This document shows, piece after piece, positions 1 to 9,377 of a stretch of DNA of 51,069 bases (positions are counted from its first letter, which is position 1; the number at the start of each line of letters is the position of its first letter). The stretch covers positions 17,019 through 68,087 of the forward strand of contig NZ_JAPJNQ010000003.1 in the NCBI RefSeq assembly GCF_030826625.1, in the 5' to 3' direction. The notes under the pieces are model-generated. The model had not been told where the DNA came from. It made no database searches and worked only from the letters and a program-made list of their open reading frames with translations. Origin of the DNA: Corynebacterium sp. Lineage in GTDB: Bacteria; Actinomycetota; Actinomycetes; Mycobacteriales; Mycobacteriaceae. The translations under genes were made by a program, and so were the position numbers.

Positions 1-103
1 TAGGCGCGATCGGGTGCTTTTTCGGCAAGTCTTCCACGTGCTTAGTCGCCAACTGCCGTAGCGCTTGCCGCAGCTTCAACCGGGCCTCCGAAGGCTGGAT
101 CAT
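1..103 (-). pseudogene. Partial duplicate of the accD3 3' end
   Basis: This stretch repeats the last ~34 codons of accD3 found at 910-1012, with 5 mismatches in 103 bases (about 95% identity). Read on the minus strand it would encode the AccD3 C-terminus from MIQPSE to KHPIAP. Of the differences, two fall in one codon (Thr to Ala) and the rest are silent, a pattern like an allele from a related strain rather than a decaying copy. Similarity stops sharply at 103/104, so the rest of accD3 is absent. The copy begins at the first base of the window and may continue beyond it. Together with 910-1012 it brackets the hicAB pair. That it arose by insertion or recombination at the accD3 end is inference. 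Confidence 0.85.
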
Positions 104-207
104 CAGGAACGCTTCTGGTTGTGCGCCCGTCTCACATACGGTGCACTCTGCGGAACGGTGCATTCTATAGAATACACCGCAACAAGGATAGAAATGTCTA
201 CCATTGG

Positions 208-237
208 TTGACTTGAATAGTCGCCTCAAAGTAGACT
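208..237 (+). promoter_or_regulatory. Promoter of hicAB, leaderless
   Basis: TTGACT (208-213) and TAGACT (232-237) are separated by 18 nt, a good -35/-10 pair. The -10 box ends 6 nt before the hicA ATG at 244, so the predicted transcript would start at or next to the start codon. No Shine-Dalgarno sequence precedes hicA, which agrees with a leaderless mRNA. Confidence 0.6.
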
Positions 238-243
238 AGTTTC

Positions 244-453
244 ATGAAACGAACCGCCGTTATCAAGAAGCTGAAAACTGAAGCAAAGCGGCGCGGTCTT
301 GAATTTGAAGAAATTGCCCTTACTCGCCACGATGCCTACCGAGTGGGCAATACAACCCGAACATTGGGTAGGCACCGAGAAATTGATGACCTCACCGTTA
401 AGAGGTTTTTCGATCAATTTGCACAAGAGTTGGGAAAAGGTTGGTGGAGATAA
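244..453 (+). CDS. hicA: HicA-like toxin
   Basis: This 69-residue basic protein has the size and layout of HicA toxins, small double-stranded-RNA-binding-fold ribonucleases that cleave mRNA. It has an N-terminal helix rich in Lys/Arg, then a strand region with TRHD around His29, the likely equivalent of the catalytic His, and a C-terminal segment ending KGWWR. The usual GSHH motif is replaced by the TRHD form, so the family call rests partly on the neighbour. The stop codon overlaps the start of hicB by one base (TAATG), giving toxin-first order as in classical hicAB. The gene is visibly more AT-rich than the mycolate genes beside it and lies between two copies of the accD3 end, which suggests recent acquisition. 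It could also be another small RNA-binding toxin paired with a HicB-like antitoxin. Confidence 0.7.
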   Translation: MKRTAVIKKLKTEAKRRGLEFEEIALTRHDAYRVGNTTRTLGRHREIDDLTVKRFFDQFAQELGKGWWR

Positions 454-833
454 TGGAAAAAACGTACACAGTAACCGCTGAGCGCGGGGGCAGCGGAGTA
501 TGGGTCTTGGAATGTGTTGAACTAGGAGTTGTCTCGCAGACTAGACGATTAGCTCACGCAGCAGAAGAAATGCGGGAAGCTATGGCATATCAAGCAGGTA
601 CCAGTCCTGACGAGATCAACGTTGTCGTTGATGTCATTCTTCCCGCGAATATTTCCGAGTTAAAGGCACGTGCTGAAATGCAACGCGAACAGGCTGAAAA
701 GCTTGCAGCTGAAGCGCAGCAAAGTGCCCGCGATGTGGCTCTCGCGATGAAAGAGGACGGAATGACTGTACGCGATATGGGAGAAATTCTTGGTGTGTCC
801 TACCAAAGGGCCCAAAAACTCGCTGCACTCTAA
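453..833 (+). CDS. hicB: HicB-like antitoxin
   Basis: This 126-residue protein has the two-part plan of HicB antitoxins. Residues 1-50 (YTVTAERGGSG.WVLECVELG) match the partial RNase H-like fold that binds and blocks the toxin. An Ala/Glu-rich helical linker follows. The last ~25 residues (MTVRDMGEILGVSYQRAQ) read as a helix-turn-helix for DNA binding. The ATG at 453 is preferred over an upstream in-frame start at 441 because GGTGGAGA (443-450) is an SD sequence and the TAATG overlap couples it to hicA. The protein probably represses the operon by binding the promoter region 208-243, as known for other HicB proteins; no obvious palindrome was identified there. From 834 to 904 no gene or convincing terminator is seen. 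Confidence 0.75.
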   Translation: MEKTYTVTAERGGSGVWVLECVELGVVSQTRRLAHAAEEMREAMAYQAGTSPDEINVVVDVILPANISELKARAEMQREQAEKLAAEAQQSARDVALAMKEDGMTVRDMGEILGVSYQRAQKLAAL

Positions 834-904
834 ACCAAATCAAGAGCTCCGCCAACAGCGTTGAGCAGCAAATAGGTGCCCCTTTGGTAGCCGCAGAACT
901 CCAC

Positions 905-2449
905 CTACATAGGCGCGATCGGGTGCTTTTTCGGCAAGTCTTCCACGTGCTTAGTCGCCAACTGGCGTAGTGCTTGCCGCAGCTTCAGCCGAGTCTCCGA
1001 AGGCTGGATCATTGCATCAATATAACCACGTTCCGCAGCCACATACGGCGAGGTCATATTCTCGTCGTAAAAGTCCATAAACACTTTCTTCATGTACCCG
1101 CGCTGTTCCGGCGGGGTTTGCTCCAGCTGCTTGCCCTGGATCATGACGACGGCCGCGGCCGCACCCATCACCGCAATCTGCGCGGTCGGCCACGCAAAGT
1201 TGATATCACCGGACAAGTTCTTCGACCCCATCACCGCATACGCGCCACCGTAGGCTTTGCGCACCACCAGCGAAATCTTCGGCACCGTGGCCTCCACCAA
1301 GGCAAAGGCAAAACCAGCGCCGCGGTGAATCAACCCGGCCTTTTCTTGCTCCACACCCGGCAAATACCCAGGGGTATCGGCAACAAAGATCAGCGGAATA
1401 TTGTAAGCATCGCAAATACGGATAAACCGCGCGCCCTTATCGGCGGCATCGGCATCAATACAACCGGCAAAGTGCATCGGGTTATTCGCCACAAAGCCCA
1501 CTGCTTGGCCATCAATACGACCAAAGGCGGTGACCATATTCGGCGCGAAGTTCGCCTGCAATTCAATCAGCTGATCGTCGTCGCCCAGCAACTTCAGCAC
1601 GTCGATGATGTCGTAACCAGCGTTGGTGTCATCCGGCATGAATTCATCGAGCTCGGGAGTGTTAGCGACTTCTTCGTCACTAGGCGCCAAAAACGACGGC
1701 GCGGGATCATGGCAGGTCAACGGCAGGTGATCCAAAAGATCACGGACCAGCTCAAAGGCGTCCTCTTCACTATCGACGACGGCCTGCACGTTGCCGTTGC
1801 GTTCCTGCTGGCGCGCACCACCGAGTTCCGCAGAGCTGACTTCCTCGCCGGTGACCTCTTTGATCACGGCTGGGCCGGTGACATACATTTCGGCCTCGCC
1901 ATCCACCGCGATAACAAAATCCGTGGTGACCGGGGCATACACCGCACCACCAGCGGACTTACCCATCATGATGGAAATCTGTGGCGCATAACCCGACAGC
2001 GGCATCTGCCGACGCGCGATCTCGGAATACATCGCCAACGACGTCACCGCATCCTGAATCCGCGCGCCGCCAGAATCCTGGATACCAATCACCGGGCAAC
2101 CGATGCGCGCAGCCATGTCCATCACCTGCGTGACTTTTTGGCCGAACGTCACACCGACGGAACCGCCGTAGACCGTTTTATCGTGGGCATAAATGCAGAC
2201 CGGACGGCCACCGATGCGTCCATAACCAGTGACCACACCATCCGAGTACACCGCATCGTCATCGCCCGGGGTCTTACCCAGCGCGCCAACCTCCATGAAG
2301 GAGCCGTCGTCAAGCAAAGCATTAATGCGTTGCCGGGGAGTGGTGCGCCCGGCCTCGTCGCGCTTCGCTCGCGCCCGCTCCGAACCAGGATCCTGCGCCT
2401 TTTCTAAACGACGACGCAGGTCAGCGAGTTTCTCGGCGGTATTAGTCAC
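905..2449 (-). CDS. accD3: Acyl-CoA carboxylase beta subunit (carboxyltransferase)
   Basis: This 514-residue carboxyltransferase acts with a biotinylated alpha subunit encoded elsewhere. It carboxylates the long acyl-CoA that Pks13 uses as extender in mycolic acid condensation. The full carboxyltransferase fold is present: an N-terminal half with DSGGARIQDAV and GKSAGGAVYAP (oxyanion and acyl-CoA site) and a C-terminal half with DTPGYLPG and RKAYGGAYAVM (biotin site). It starts with GTG at 2449, directly after the pks13 stop (TAGGTG, no gap), so translation is coupled. It is the last gene of fadD32-pks13-accD3; the orthologous cluster in Mycobacterium carries accD4. Its 3' end is partly duplicated at 1-103. 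Confidence 0.95.
   Translation of the reverse strand: MTNTAEKLADLRRRLEKAQDPGSERARAKRDEAGRTTPRQRINALLDDGSFMEVGALGKTPGDDDAVYSDGVVTGYGRIGGRPVCIYAHDKTVYGGSVGVTFGQKVTQVMDMAARIGCPVIGIQDSGGARIQDAVTSLAMYSEIARRQMPLSGYAPQISIMMGKSAGGAVYAPVTTDFVIAVDGEAEMYVTGPAVIKEVTGEEVSSAELGGARQQERNGNVQAVVDSEEDAFELVRDLLDHLPLTCHDPAPSFLAPSDEEVANTPELDEFMPDDTNAGYDIIDVLKLLGDDDQLIELQANFAPNMVTAFGRIDGQAVGFVANNPMHFAGCIDADAADKGARFIRICDAYNIPLIFVADTPGYLPGVEQEKAGLIHRGAGFAFALVEATVPKISLVVRKAYGGAYAVMGSKNLSGDINFAWPTAQIAVMGAAAAVVMIQGKQLEQTPPEQRGYMKKVFMDFYDENMTSPYVAAERGYIDAMIQPSETRLKLRQALRQLATKHVEDLPKKHPIAPM
910..1012. repeat. Right copy of the accD3-end direct repeat
   Basis: This is the intact accD3 3' end, matching 1-103 in the same orientation. 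The two copies flank a ~806-nt segment (104-909) that holds hicAB. Direct repeats of this size would allow loss of hicAB by homologous recombination, leaving a single accD3 end. Confidence 0.85.
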
Positions 2450-5400
2450 CTAGTGCTCCTCCCGTGCAGCGGGGATCTTGCTCTTCATCCAACGGTCCAT
2501 ATGCTCTGCGACGATGCCAATCGCTGGCTCATCCGGCACCGCCAGGTGATCACCCGGCAACTGAACGATCTCTAACTCATCGACGATAGCACCCCAGCCG
2601 CCATCCGGATCAATATCGGCGTAGCGTGGCTCCAATTCAATTGCACCATCGTGCATACGTTCCGCGCGGAACAACAGCACCGGCAGGTCCACATCCGCCC
2701 AACGCGCAAAATCGAGCTTGCCCAGGATCATGTTGTCCACGAAGCTGGCGCGCTGGTGTTCCAAAACACCCGCGGAGAGCCCATGCTCAGAAGCATCGGA
2801 GCTAGCCAGGAACTGCTCCAGCATCTGCATCAAGGCTTCCTCGCCTGCGGTTTCTAACAATTCGTACGGTACCGGGAAGTCCAAGCCGTAGGTGCGTTCC
2901 GCGAATGCGGCGTAGCGCTCCCAGCGGGCCTTGGTCTCCTCCAAGGTGTCCGGAATCGGCTCAGACGGCTGGGTGGTATCCAACAACGCAATATAGGCGA
3001 GGTCAATGCCGTGGGTGGAGTCGTCGGCAAGCAACTGCGACGCAGCCTCATAGGCCAACGCACCGCCAAAGGACCAACCACCCAGGATGACCGGGCGTCC
3101 CTTCGCATAGTTCCGGATATCGCCCAGGTAATCCGCAACGCGCTCTTCCAAGCTGCCTTCACGCCGCTCCACGCCATAGACCGAAATCTCCTGCGGCAAA
3201 CGGCGCGCCAGTGGCTGATACACCACCGAACTACCACCGGCCGGGTGGAACATGAACACCACCGGCGCTTCGGCGCTGCCCTCACGCAGCACCCGAATAT
3301 TGCCTTCGACGTCGGTTTCCAGGCCCTCGCGCACCACGTTGGCGATTTCTTCCAGGTTTTCTGCCTTGCCGACGAGCTCAGCCTCAATGTTCATACCACT
3401 GCGTTCACTCAGACGCTCGGCGATCTTACCGGCGACTTCGCCGCTGATCTCCGGCAACGTGCTGGTGACACCTGCGGCCGCGCGGCCAGTCAAGCTAGCC
3501 CAGGTAGCAAACACCAGGCGCTCTGCGGCATCTCGTGGCGCCACGCCGACGCCTTCTGCCTGCGTGGCATAGCCCTGCTCGGCTGAATCTGTTGTTGCAT
3601 CTGGCACCGTTGCATCAGCACCAGCCGCATTGCTTCCCGTGGATTCGGTTGGTGCAGCCACACTGCTGCCGCGTTCGGCAACCGCCTGGTTGACCATCTC
3701 CACCACGTCAGCGACTGAGGCATCACGCAAAGCTTGTACCTGCAACGGTGGAATCTGGAAATCATTTTCCACACGGTTTTTAATCCGCATGCCCATCAAC
3801 GAATCCAAGCCGAGATCAATCAACGGCAATTCACCAGGCAAATCTTCGGCGTCATAGCCCATCGATTCCGAAACGATCGCGCGCAGGCGCTCTTCGACGG
3901 TTTCGGTTGTTGGGTCCCAGCGCACCGCGGAATCAGCCCCCGGCATGCCCAGGCCGCCGACGCCTGCGACTGCCCCAGAAGCATTTTCACCAGTGGTGGC
4001 CGAGCCTGGCGCGTTTTTATCTACGCCCGCGCCCCCTGCCGTTGTCATGGACAGCGGTGACTGCGGAATCGGGGCAACACCCAGGTTCGATGACTGTGTA
4101 CCCGCGGCGCCGTCGCCAAGCGCCAACGTCGTGGCGAAGCCTTCCGCGACCACCACACCTGCGGTCATATCGTGCACGCTCAACGCCACACCACCGATGT
4201 TGCGCTGGGCAATCGTGGTGACTTCGCCTTGAGCAGGCAGGGTTCGGAATTCTTCCGCAGCCACCAGCTGAGCACCAGGCACTACTGCCTCGGCAGCAGT
4301 CTCTAACAATGCCAAAGCAGACGGCACTTGATCAGCATTGACTGAAAACGCTGTGCGCGCATCCGGCAGATTCACCCGAGCGCCCGGCAAGCCAGCCGCT
4401 CCGGCGCTCGGGCGGGCGTTGGTCCAATAACGCTGCCGCTTAAAGCGCGTGTTCGGCACGCTAGCATAAGCGCCGGCACCGTAGAGTGGCGAGAAATCAA
4501 CGGGTTGCCCCAGAACATAAAGCTGCGCCAACAAAGCGAGCAGGTTCTGCGCGGAATCTTCCTTACGCTTCAGAGTCTTAAGCAACTTGGCATTAGCCTT
4601 ATCCAAGCTAAAGGCCGTGTTCATCATGCCCATCAACGCAACGGGATTCGGGCTGATCTCCACCATCGTGTTGTGGCCATGAGCCAATGCACTAGCTACC
4701 GCATCCTGGAAATACACCGGCTGGCGTGTCATCTGCAACCAGTAATTATCGTCGTGCACAACTGCACCACGCTGGTGCTGGATCTTATCCACCGAAGAAA
4801 ATAGCGGGGTGTGCAGCGGCTGCGGCTCGATACCAGCGATGGCGCCTTCGAGCTCGCCGAGCAGTGGCTCCACCATTGAGGTATGCCCGGCGCCTTTCAC
4901 ATCGAGTGCGCGGGCGAATTTGCCTTCGTCTTCCAGCCTTTCCACCAGACGCAAGATCGCCGCGCGCGGGCCGCCGACCGTCGTCATGCCTGGCCCGGCA
5001 TACACGGCTGGTTCAACACCGGCGAATTCTTCTTGCGCGGCGTATTCGGCGATCTGCTCGGCGGACAACTCCACGACCGCCATCGCACCTTGCGCATCGC
5101 CCGTCAGCAAGCTTTCACCCTCGCCCATCAATCGGGCTCGGTGACAAGCAATCAGCATGGCGTCTTCGGCACGCAAACCACCGGCAGCATACGCAGCGGC
5201 GATCTCCCCCATCGACATTCCAATGACGGCAGCCGGGCGCGCGCCGCACTCTGCCAGCAGATCCGTCAACGCAATCTGAATGGCGGTGATCGCTACCTGC
5301 GCGGTTTCCGTGTTGTAGGTTTGCTCGTCGTCGCGCACCAGCTCAAGCACGGACCAACCGCCCTCGAAGTCCACGATCTCGTCGAGCTCCGCCAAACGGG

Positions 5401-7399
5401 CAGCGAAGCGTGGAGATTGTTCCAGCAGGTCCTTAACCATCTTGCGGTGCTGGGAGCCGAAGCCAGAATAAACAAAGACTGGTCCGGGAGTTTCCGGCGA
5501 ATCCGCAGCAACCACCGAGGTCGCGGACTTGTTCTCGGCGTGCTTACGCAACCGGGTGATGGCCGCATCCGGGTTCGCCGCGACTACAGCTGCGCGTGAG
5601 CGTCCATGGTTGCGTGTGGCCAAGGTACGCGCGATAGCAGTCAGGTCAAAGTTCTTCTCACCCTGAGATTTTTCCAGGTAATCTGCCAAATCCGCGGCTG
5701 CTTGCCGACGGCGCGACGGAACCATGCCGGAAATCGGCAGCACCACGTTGTCGCTATTCAGGCGTGCCTGGGTTTCCGTAGCCACGCCCGCAGAACCGTC
5801 GTACTTTTGCACCACCACGTGCGCATTCGTGCCACCGAAACCAAAGCCGGAGATACCGGCGATCTTGTTCTCAGAAGGCCACTCGCGAGGGTCTTCCACC
5901 ACTTCTAGGCGTTCTTTTGCGAAATCGATATAGCGGTTCGGCTCCGAGAAATTCACCGACGGTGGCAGGGTATCGTTCTGGATCGCCAGTACCGTTTTGA
6001 TCAGGCCAGCGACACCTGCGGCGGATTCCGTGTGTCCAATATTCGACTTCACCGAACCGATCAGGGTGTCTGTCTCCCGGTTCGGCCCCAGCACAGCGCC
6101 CAGTGCGCTCGCTTCGATCGGATCGCCGAGGATAGTGCCGGTGCCATGTGTTTCGACGTAATCGACGGTGGACGGATCAATCCCGGCATCAGAATAAGCC
6201 CTGCGCAGCACGTCGATTTGAGCCTCAGGGTTTGGTGCCGTCAGGCCATTCGAGTGGCCATCGGAGTTCATCGCGCTGCCCTTGATCACTGCCAGGATCT
6301 CATCACCGGCTGCCTCGGCGTCGGCAAGCCGCTTGAGCACCACGAAACCAGCACCGTCGGCACGAACGAAGCCGTCGGCATCATCCGAAAACGCATGAAT
6401 AGCGCCTGAAGGAGAAATCACGCCCAGCTCGCCGAAAGCAGTAGAAACAAACGGCGAAGCCAAAATATTGACGCCACCAGCAAGAGCCAGGTCGCAGGAG
6501 CCATAGCGCAGTTCACGAACGGCTTGGTGGACAGAGACCAGCGACGAAGAACAAGCGGTATCCACGTTGACCGATGGGCCACGGAAGTCGAAAGCGTAAC
6601 TGATACGGTTCGGGATCACCGCAGAAGAGGTACCAGTGAGCGCATAGGGGTGAGCCTCAGCCGGATCTGCGGCGATCAACATGCCGTAGTCGTTGTTCGA
6701 ACTACCGACGAACACACCAACCGGCTTGCCCTTGAGCTCATTGGCCGGCAAATGTGCGTTTTCCAGTGCGTACCAGGCTTGTTCCAGCATGATGCGCTGC
6801 TGCGGATCCATGTTGGTCGCTTCAATCGGCGAAAGACCGAAAAACTCCGGATCGAAACTAGCGATGTCATCCAAATAGCCGCCAGACAGATTGATCTTTT
6901 CCATCTTCGCTGACATCACTGGATCAGTTTCATATTCACTCCAGCGACCCAGCGGCAGCTCACCGGTGGCGGTGCGGCCTTCTACCAGTAACTTCCAATA
7001 TTCCTCGAGGCCATCAGCCTGCGGGAACCGCGCAGACATGCCAACGATAGCGATATCGCCACGATAGCCACCGGATGCAGACCCCCATGCACCGGAACCG
7101 TCAGCTGCTAGCCCGGCGCGATCATACGACTGTTGGGAGATGCCAGCCCGAGCACTGCCCGCATCGGGACCGTCGACCAGCCGTTGAGCCAACGACGCGA
7201 TGGTGGGGTATTCATAGGCGATGGTCGGATCCAGCCGGGTGTCCAGCAAGGTTTCCAATTCGCCCGACAAAATTACCGCATCGCGCGAAGAAAGCCCCAG
7301 CGCTTCCAGCGGCTTGTGTTCCGATACCTCTTCAACAGGAAGGTCGGTGACCTTCACCACCCATTCGGTCAGCCAGCTCTTCAGCTGTTCTACTGTCAT
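2450..7399 (-). CDS. pks13: Polyketide synthase Pks13, mycolic acid condensase
   Basis: This 1649-residue type I polyketide synthase performs the Claisen condensation of two fatty chains into the mycolate precursor. Domains in order: N-terminal ACP (about 1-80, phosphopantetheine Ser38 in GLSS); ketosynthase (about 112-540, Cys283 in DTACSSS, His418 in ETHGTGT, His456 in SNIGHTE); acyltransferase (about 640-960, Ser729 in GMSMGE); Ala/Gly-rich linker (about 990-1150); second ACP (Ser1200 in LGLDSL); thioesterase (about 1370-1649, Ser1443 in GWSFGG). This is the known Pks13 plan. The segment 1290-1370 also resembles an ACP in helix pattern but lacks the DSL serine. The gene starts immediately after the fadD32 stop and ends immediately before accD3, so the three are translated from one message. 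Confidence 0.97.
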   Translation of the reverse strand: MTVEQLKSWLTEWVVKVTDLPVEEVSEHKPLEALGLSSRDAVILSGELETLLDTRLDPTIAYEYPTIASLAQRLVDGPDAGSARAGISQQSYDRAGLAADGSGAWGSASGGYRGDIAIVGMSARFPQADGLEEYWKLLVEGRTATGELPLGRWSEYETDPVMSAKMEKINLSGGYLDDIASFDPEFFGLSPIEATNMDPQQRIMLEQAWYALENAHLPANELKGKPVGVFVGSSNNDYGMLIAADPAEAHPYALTGTSSAVIPNRISYAFDFRGPSVNVDTACSSSLVSVHQAVRELRYGSCDLALAGGVNILASPFVSTAFGELGVISPSGAIHAFSDDADGFVRADGAGFVVLKRLADAEAAGDEILAVIKGSAMNSDGHSNGLTAPNPEAQIDVLRRAYSDAGIDPSTVDYVETHGTGTILGDPIEASALGAVLGPNRETDTLIGSVKSNIGHTESAAGVAGLIKTVLAIQNDTLPPSVNFSEPNRYIDFAKERLEVVEDPREWPSENKIAGISGFGFGGTNAHVVVQKYDGSAGVATETQARLNSDNVVLPISGMVPSRRRQAAADLADYLEKSQGEKNFDLTAIARTLATRNHGRSRAAVVAANPDAAITRLRKHAENKSATSVVAADSPETPGPVFVYSGFGSQHRKMVKDLLEQSPRFAARLAELDEIVDFEGGWSVLELVRDDEQTYNTETAQVAITAIQIALTDLLAECGARPAAVIGMSMGEIAAAYAAGGLRAEDAMLIACHRARLMGEGESLLTGDAQGAMAVVELSAEQIAEYAAQEEFAGVEPAVYAGPGMTTVGGPRAAILRLVERLEDEGKFARALDVKGAGHTSMVEPLLGELEGAIAGIEPQPLHTPLFSSVDKIQHQRGAVVHDDNYWLQMTRQPVYFQDAVASALAHGHNTMVEISPNPVALMGMMNTAFSLDKANAKLLKTLKRKEDSAQNLLALLAQLYVLGQPVDFSPLYGAGAYASVPNTRFKRQRYWTNARPSAGAAGLPGARVNLPDARTAFSVNADQVPSALALLETAAEAVVPGAQLVAAEEFRTLPAQGEVTTIAQRNIGGVALSVHDMTAGVVVAEGFATTLALGDGAAGTQSSNLGVAPIPQSPLSMTTAGGAGVDKNAPGSATTGENASGAVAGVGGLGMPGADSAVRWDPTTETVEERLRAIVSESMGYDAEDLPGELPLIDLGLDSLMGMRIKNRVENDFQIPPLQVQALRDASVADVVEMVNQAVAERGSSVAAPTESTGSNAAGADATVPDATTDSAEQGYATQAEGVGVAPRDAAERLVFATWASLTGRAAAGVTSTLPEISGEVAGKIAERLSERSGMNIEAELVGKAENLEEIANVVREGLETDVEGNIRVLREGSAEAPVVFMFHPAGGSSVVYQPLARRLPQEISVYGVERREGSLEERVADYLGDIRNYAKGRPVILGGWSFGGALAYEAASQLLADDSTHGIDLAYIALLDTTQPSEPIPDTLEETKARWERYAAFAERTYGLDFPVPYELLETAGEEALMQMLEQFLASSDASEHGLSAGVLEHQRASFVDNMILGKLDFARWADVDLPVLLFRAERMHDGAIELEPRYADIDPDGGWGAIVDELEIVQLPGDHLAVPDEPAIGIVAEHMDRWMKSKIPAAREEH

Positions 7400-9244
7400 T
7401 TAGGCCTCTCCCTTAGATCCCTCATATTTTTTCTTTGCTACCTGCCGCGCGATCTTGCCTGCCGACGAGCGGGAGAGCTCGCCTGGAGCCAAGAACTGAA
7501 TATCATACGGCCGCACGCCGTGGCGGGCGGTGACCTCGGCACGAATGTCGGTGATTGCCTGCTGGTCACCGGATACTTCGGCATTATCTGCGCGCTCGAC
7601 CAACAGCACCAATTCCTCGGTGTTGTCGGCAGTAATAGCGATGGCAGCAACCGAATCACTGCGCACATGTTCGCTCGCCATCATCACTGTGTGCTCAATA
7701 TCCTGCGGATAGTGGTTGCGTCCAGCAATGATGATCATGTCCTTCAGACGTCCGGTGATATATAGTTCACCGTCGATGATCACGCCCAGGTCTCCAGTGG
7801 CCATCCAGTTATCAGCGGGAGCAGCCGCGGCCCGGGAATCATCCAGGCGCTCGCCGATGGTGTTGTGGAAGGTCGCAGCAGTCTCTTCTGGACGGTTGAG
7901 GTAGCCCGCGGCCATGTTGTCACCGTGGCACCAAACCTCGCCGACGGTAGAATCTGGCAGTTCAGCTTTCGTCTCCGGGTCAACGATGGTGAGAAATTGC
8001 GGGCGCACTACCTCACCGTTGGAAATGAATGCCACGCCATCCTCGCTGCCGGTCTCGACGGCTTTGCCTCCGGAGATTTCTGCACGGTCAAAGTATTTGA
8101 TCTTCGGACGATCTTCGGTCTGTGGGGTGGTCACCATCAGTGAGGCTTCTGCCAGACCATACGACGGACGCAGCATGCGTCGGGTCAAGCCCTTCGGCTC
8201 GAAGGCATCGAGGAAAGAGTTCAAGGCTTTCACGGTTACCGGCTCAGATCCGATGATGATGCCGTTGATATTAGAGAAATCAAGGCCTTCCTCGTTGCCG
8301 TAGCGCACCGCGAGGTCCAAGGCGAAGTTCGGGATGACGGTATATACACCGTTGTGGTCATCGCCCTCGCGGGCCGACATCATCCGGGTCCATCGAGATG
8401 GTTGCTGGATGAAGTCTTTCGGGGACATCAATTCGGTGCGCAGCCCCATGATGGTGGCGAAAAGGTTCAGAATGATGCCCATGTCGTGGTGCAATGGCAG
8501 CCAAGAAACCAATCGCAGCGGCAGGCGCAGGCGCGCAGCCTCAAAGATCTGCAGCACGTTGGTCAGAATCGACCGGTTGGTCAGCTCCACACCGGCTGGG
8601 GTACGCGTTGAACCTGAGGTGTACTGCAGGAATGCAGGCTCATCAATCGGCATCACCGTCGACGATGCCATGCGCTGCTGACCTTCAATGGTTTGCTGCG
8701 GATTGACATAAGAATCTGCCAGTGAATCCGGCAGTGAATCGACAGCCAAGATACGGGGACGTTCGCGGGCCGGAAGCTTTTTGAAGTGATCGCGCACCGC
8801 GGCTGCCGACGGACGGTTGGTCAACACCAGCTTCGGACCACAGTCAGCGAACACCGCCGTCAGGTGGCCTTCGTGACCAGGTTCGTTCGGATCATACAAC
8901 GGCACGGGAACCATGCCGGCGTACATCGCACCCACGAAGCCGAAAATATATTCCGGCGAATTGCCCATCAGGATCGCCACCCGGTCGCCCATTTTCGCGA
9001 CTTGTTGCAACCGTGCCGCCACCGTTTTAATCCGAATGTTGATTTCTTGGCGGGTGTAATCAACAGGTGTGCCCTCACGCGATTGCGAATAATCCCAGAA
9101 TCGCAAGCAGTGCCGATCAGCACCACCCGTGTGCAGGTCACCCTGGTAGAGCAATTCCGCCAGCCCCACCAAAGAGAGCTGGGGAGCTAATTTCAGGTTT
9201 CCCTGACCGTCATAGAACTGGCTCATCGCTGCTTTGAGATCCAT
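7400..9244 (-). CDS. fadD32: Long-chain fatty acyl-AMP ligase FadD32
   Basis: This 614-residue enzyme of the ANL superfamily activates the meromycolate-type acid as acyl-AMP and loads it on the N-terminal ACP of Pks13. Visible motifs are the ATP loop QYTSGSTRTPAG, the hinge region GRLKDMIIIAGRNHYP, and the C-terminal SSAGKIAR holding the catalytic Lys. The ATG at 9244 (MDLKAAMSQ) is chosen over an upstream in-frame start at 9280 because AAAGGA lies about 6 nt before it. The stop TAA directly abuts the pks13 ATG. The 133 nt upstream (9245-9377) separate it from the cutinase-like gene and probably hold its promoter; no strong -35/-10 pair stood out. In C. glutamicum the homologue is called fadD2. 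Confidence 0.95.
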   Translation of the reverse strand: MDLKAAMSQFYDGQGNLKLAPQLSLVGLAELLYQGDLHTGGADRHCLRFWDYSQSREGTPVDYTRQEINIRIKTVAARLQQVAKMGDRVAILMGNSPEYIFGFVGAMYAGMVPVPLYDPNEPGHEGHLTAVFADCGPKLVLTNRPSAAAVRDHFKKLPARERPRILAVDSLPDSLADSYVNPQQTIEGQQRMASSTVMPIDEPAFLQYTSGSTRTPAGVELTNRSILTNVLQIFEAARLRLPLRLVSWLPLHHDMGIILNLFATIMGLRTELMSPKDFIQQPSRWTRMMSAREGDDHNGVYTVIPNFALDLAVRYGNEEGLDFSNINGIIIGSEPVTVKALNSFLDAFEPKGLTRRMLRPSYGLAEASLMVTTPQTEDRPKIKYFDRAEISGGKAVETGSEDGVAFISNGEVVRPQFLTIVDPETKAELPDSTVGEVWCHGDNMAAGYLNRPEETAATFHNTIGERLDDSRAAAAPADNWMATGDLGVIIDGELYITGRLKDMIIIAGRNHYPQDIEHTVMMASEHVRSDSVAAIAITADNTEELVLLVERADNAEVSGDQQAITDIRAEVTARHGVRPYDIQFLAPGELSRSSAGKIARQVAKKKYEGSKGEA

Positions 9245-9377
9245 GGTGATTCCTTTACTGAGCTCACGCCGGCACCTCACGTACCGGTCATTAATGTTTG
9301 GTTATCTAAATGTCTAGCCTACGTTGACTCGCGACAATCTCAACTACCAGGTGCTATCGGAAACGAAACCGAACTCG

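Noticed and set aside
104..243. Continued accD3 similarity beyond base 103
   Set aside because: A CACATAC match occurs at a similar distance in both copies, but the sequence between is unrelated and one short match can be chance.
974..2407. A 477-codon open frame on the plus strand opposite accD3
   Set aside because: It is fully antisense to a clear carboxyltransferase gene, has no start signals and reads as the His/Arg-rich complement typical of GC-rich genes.
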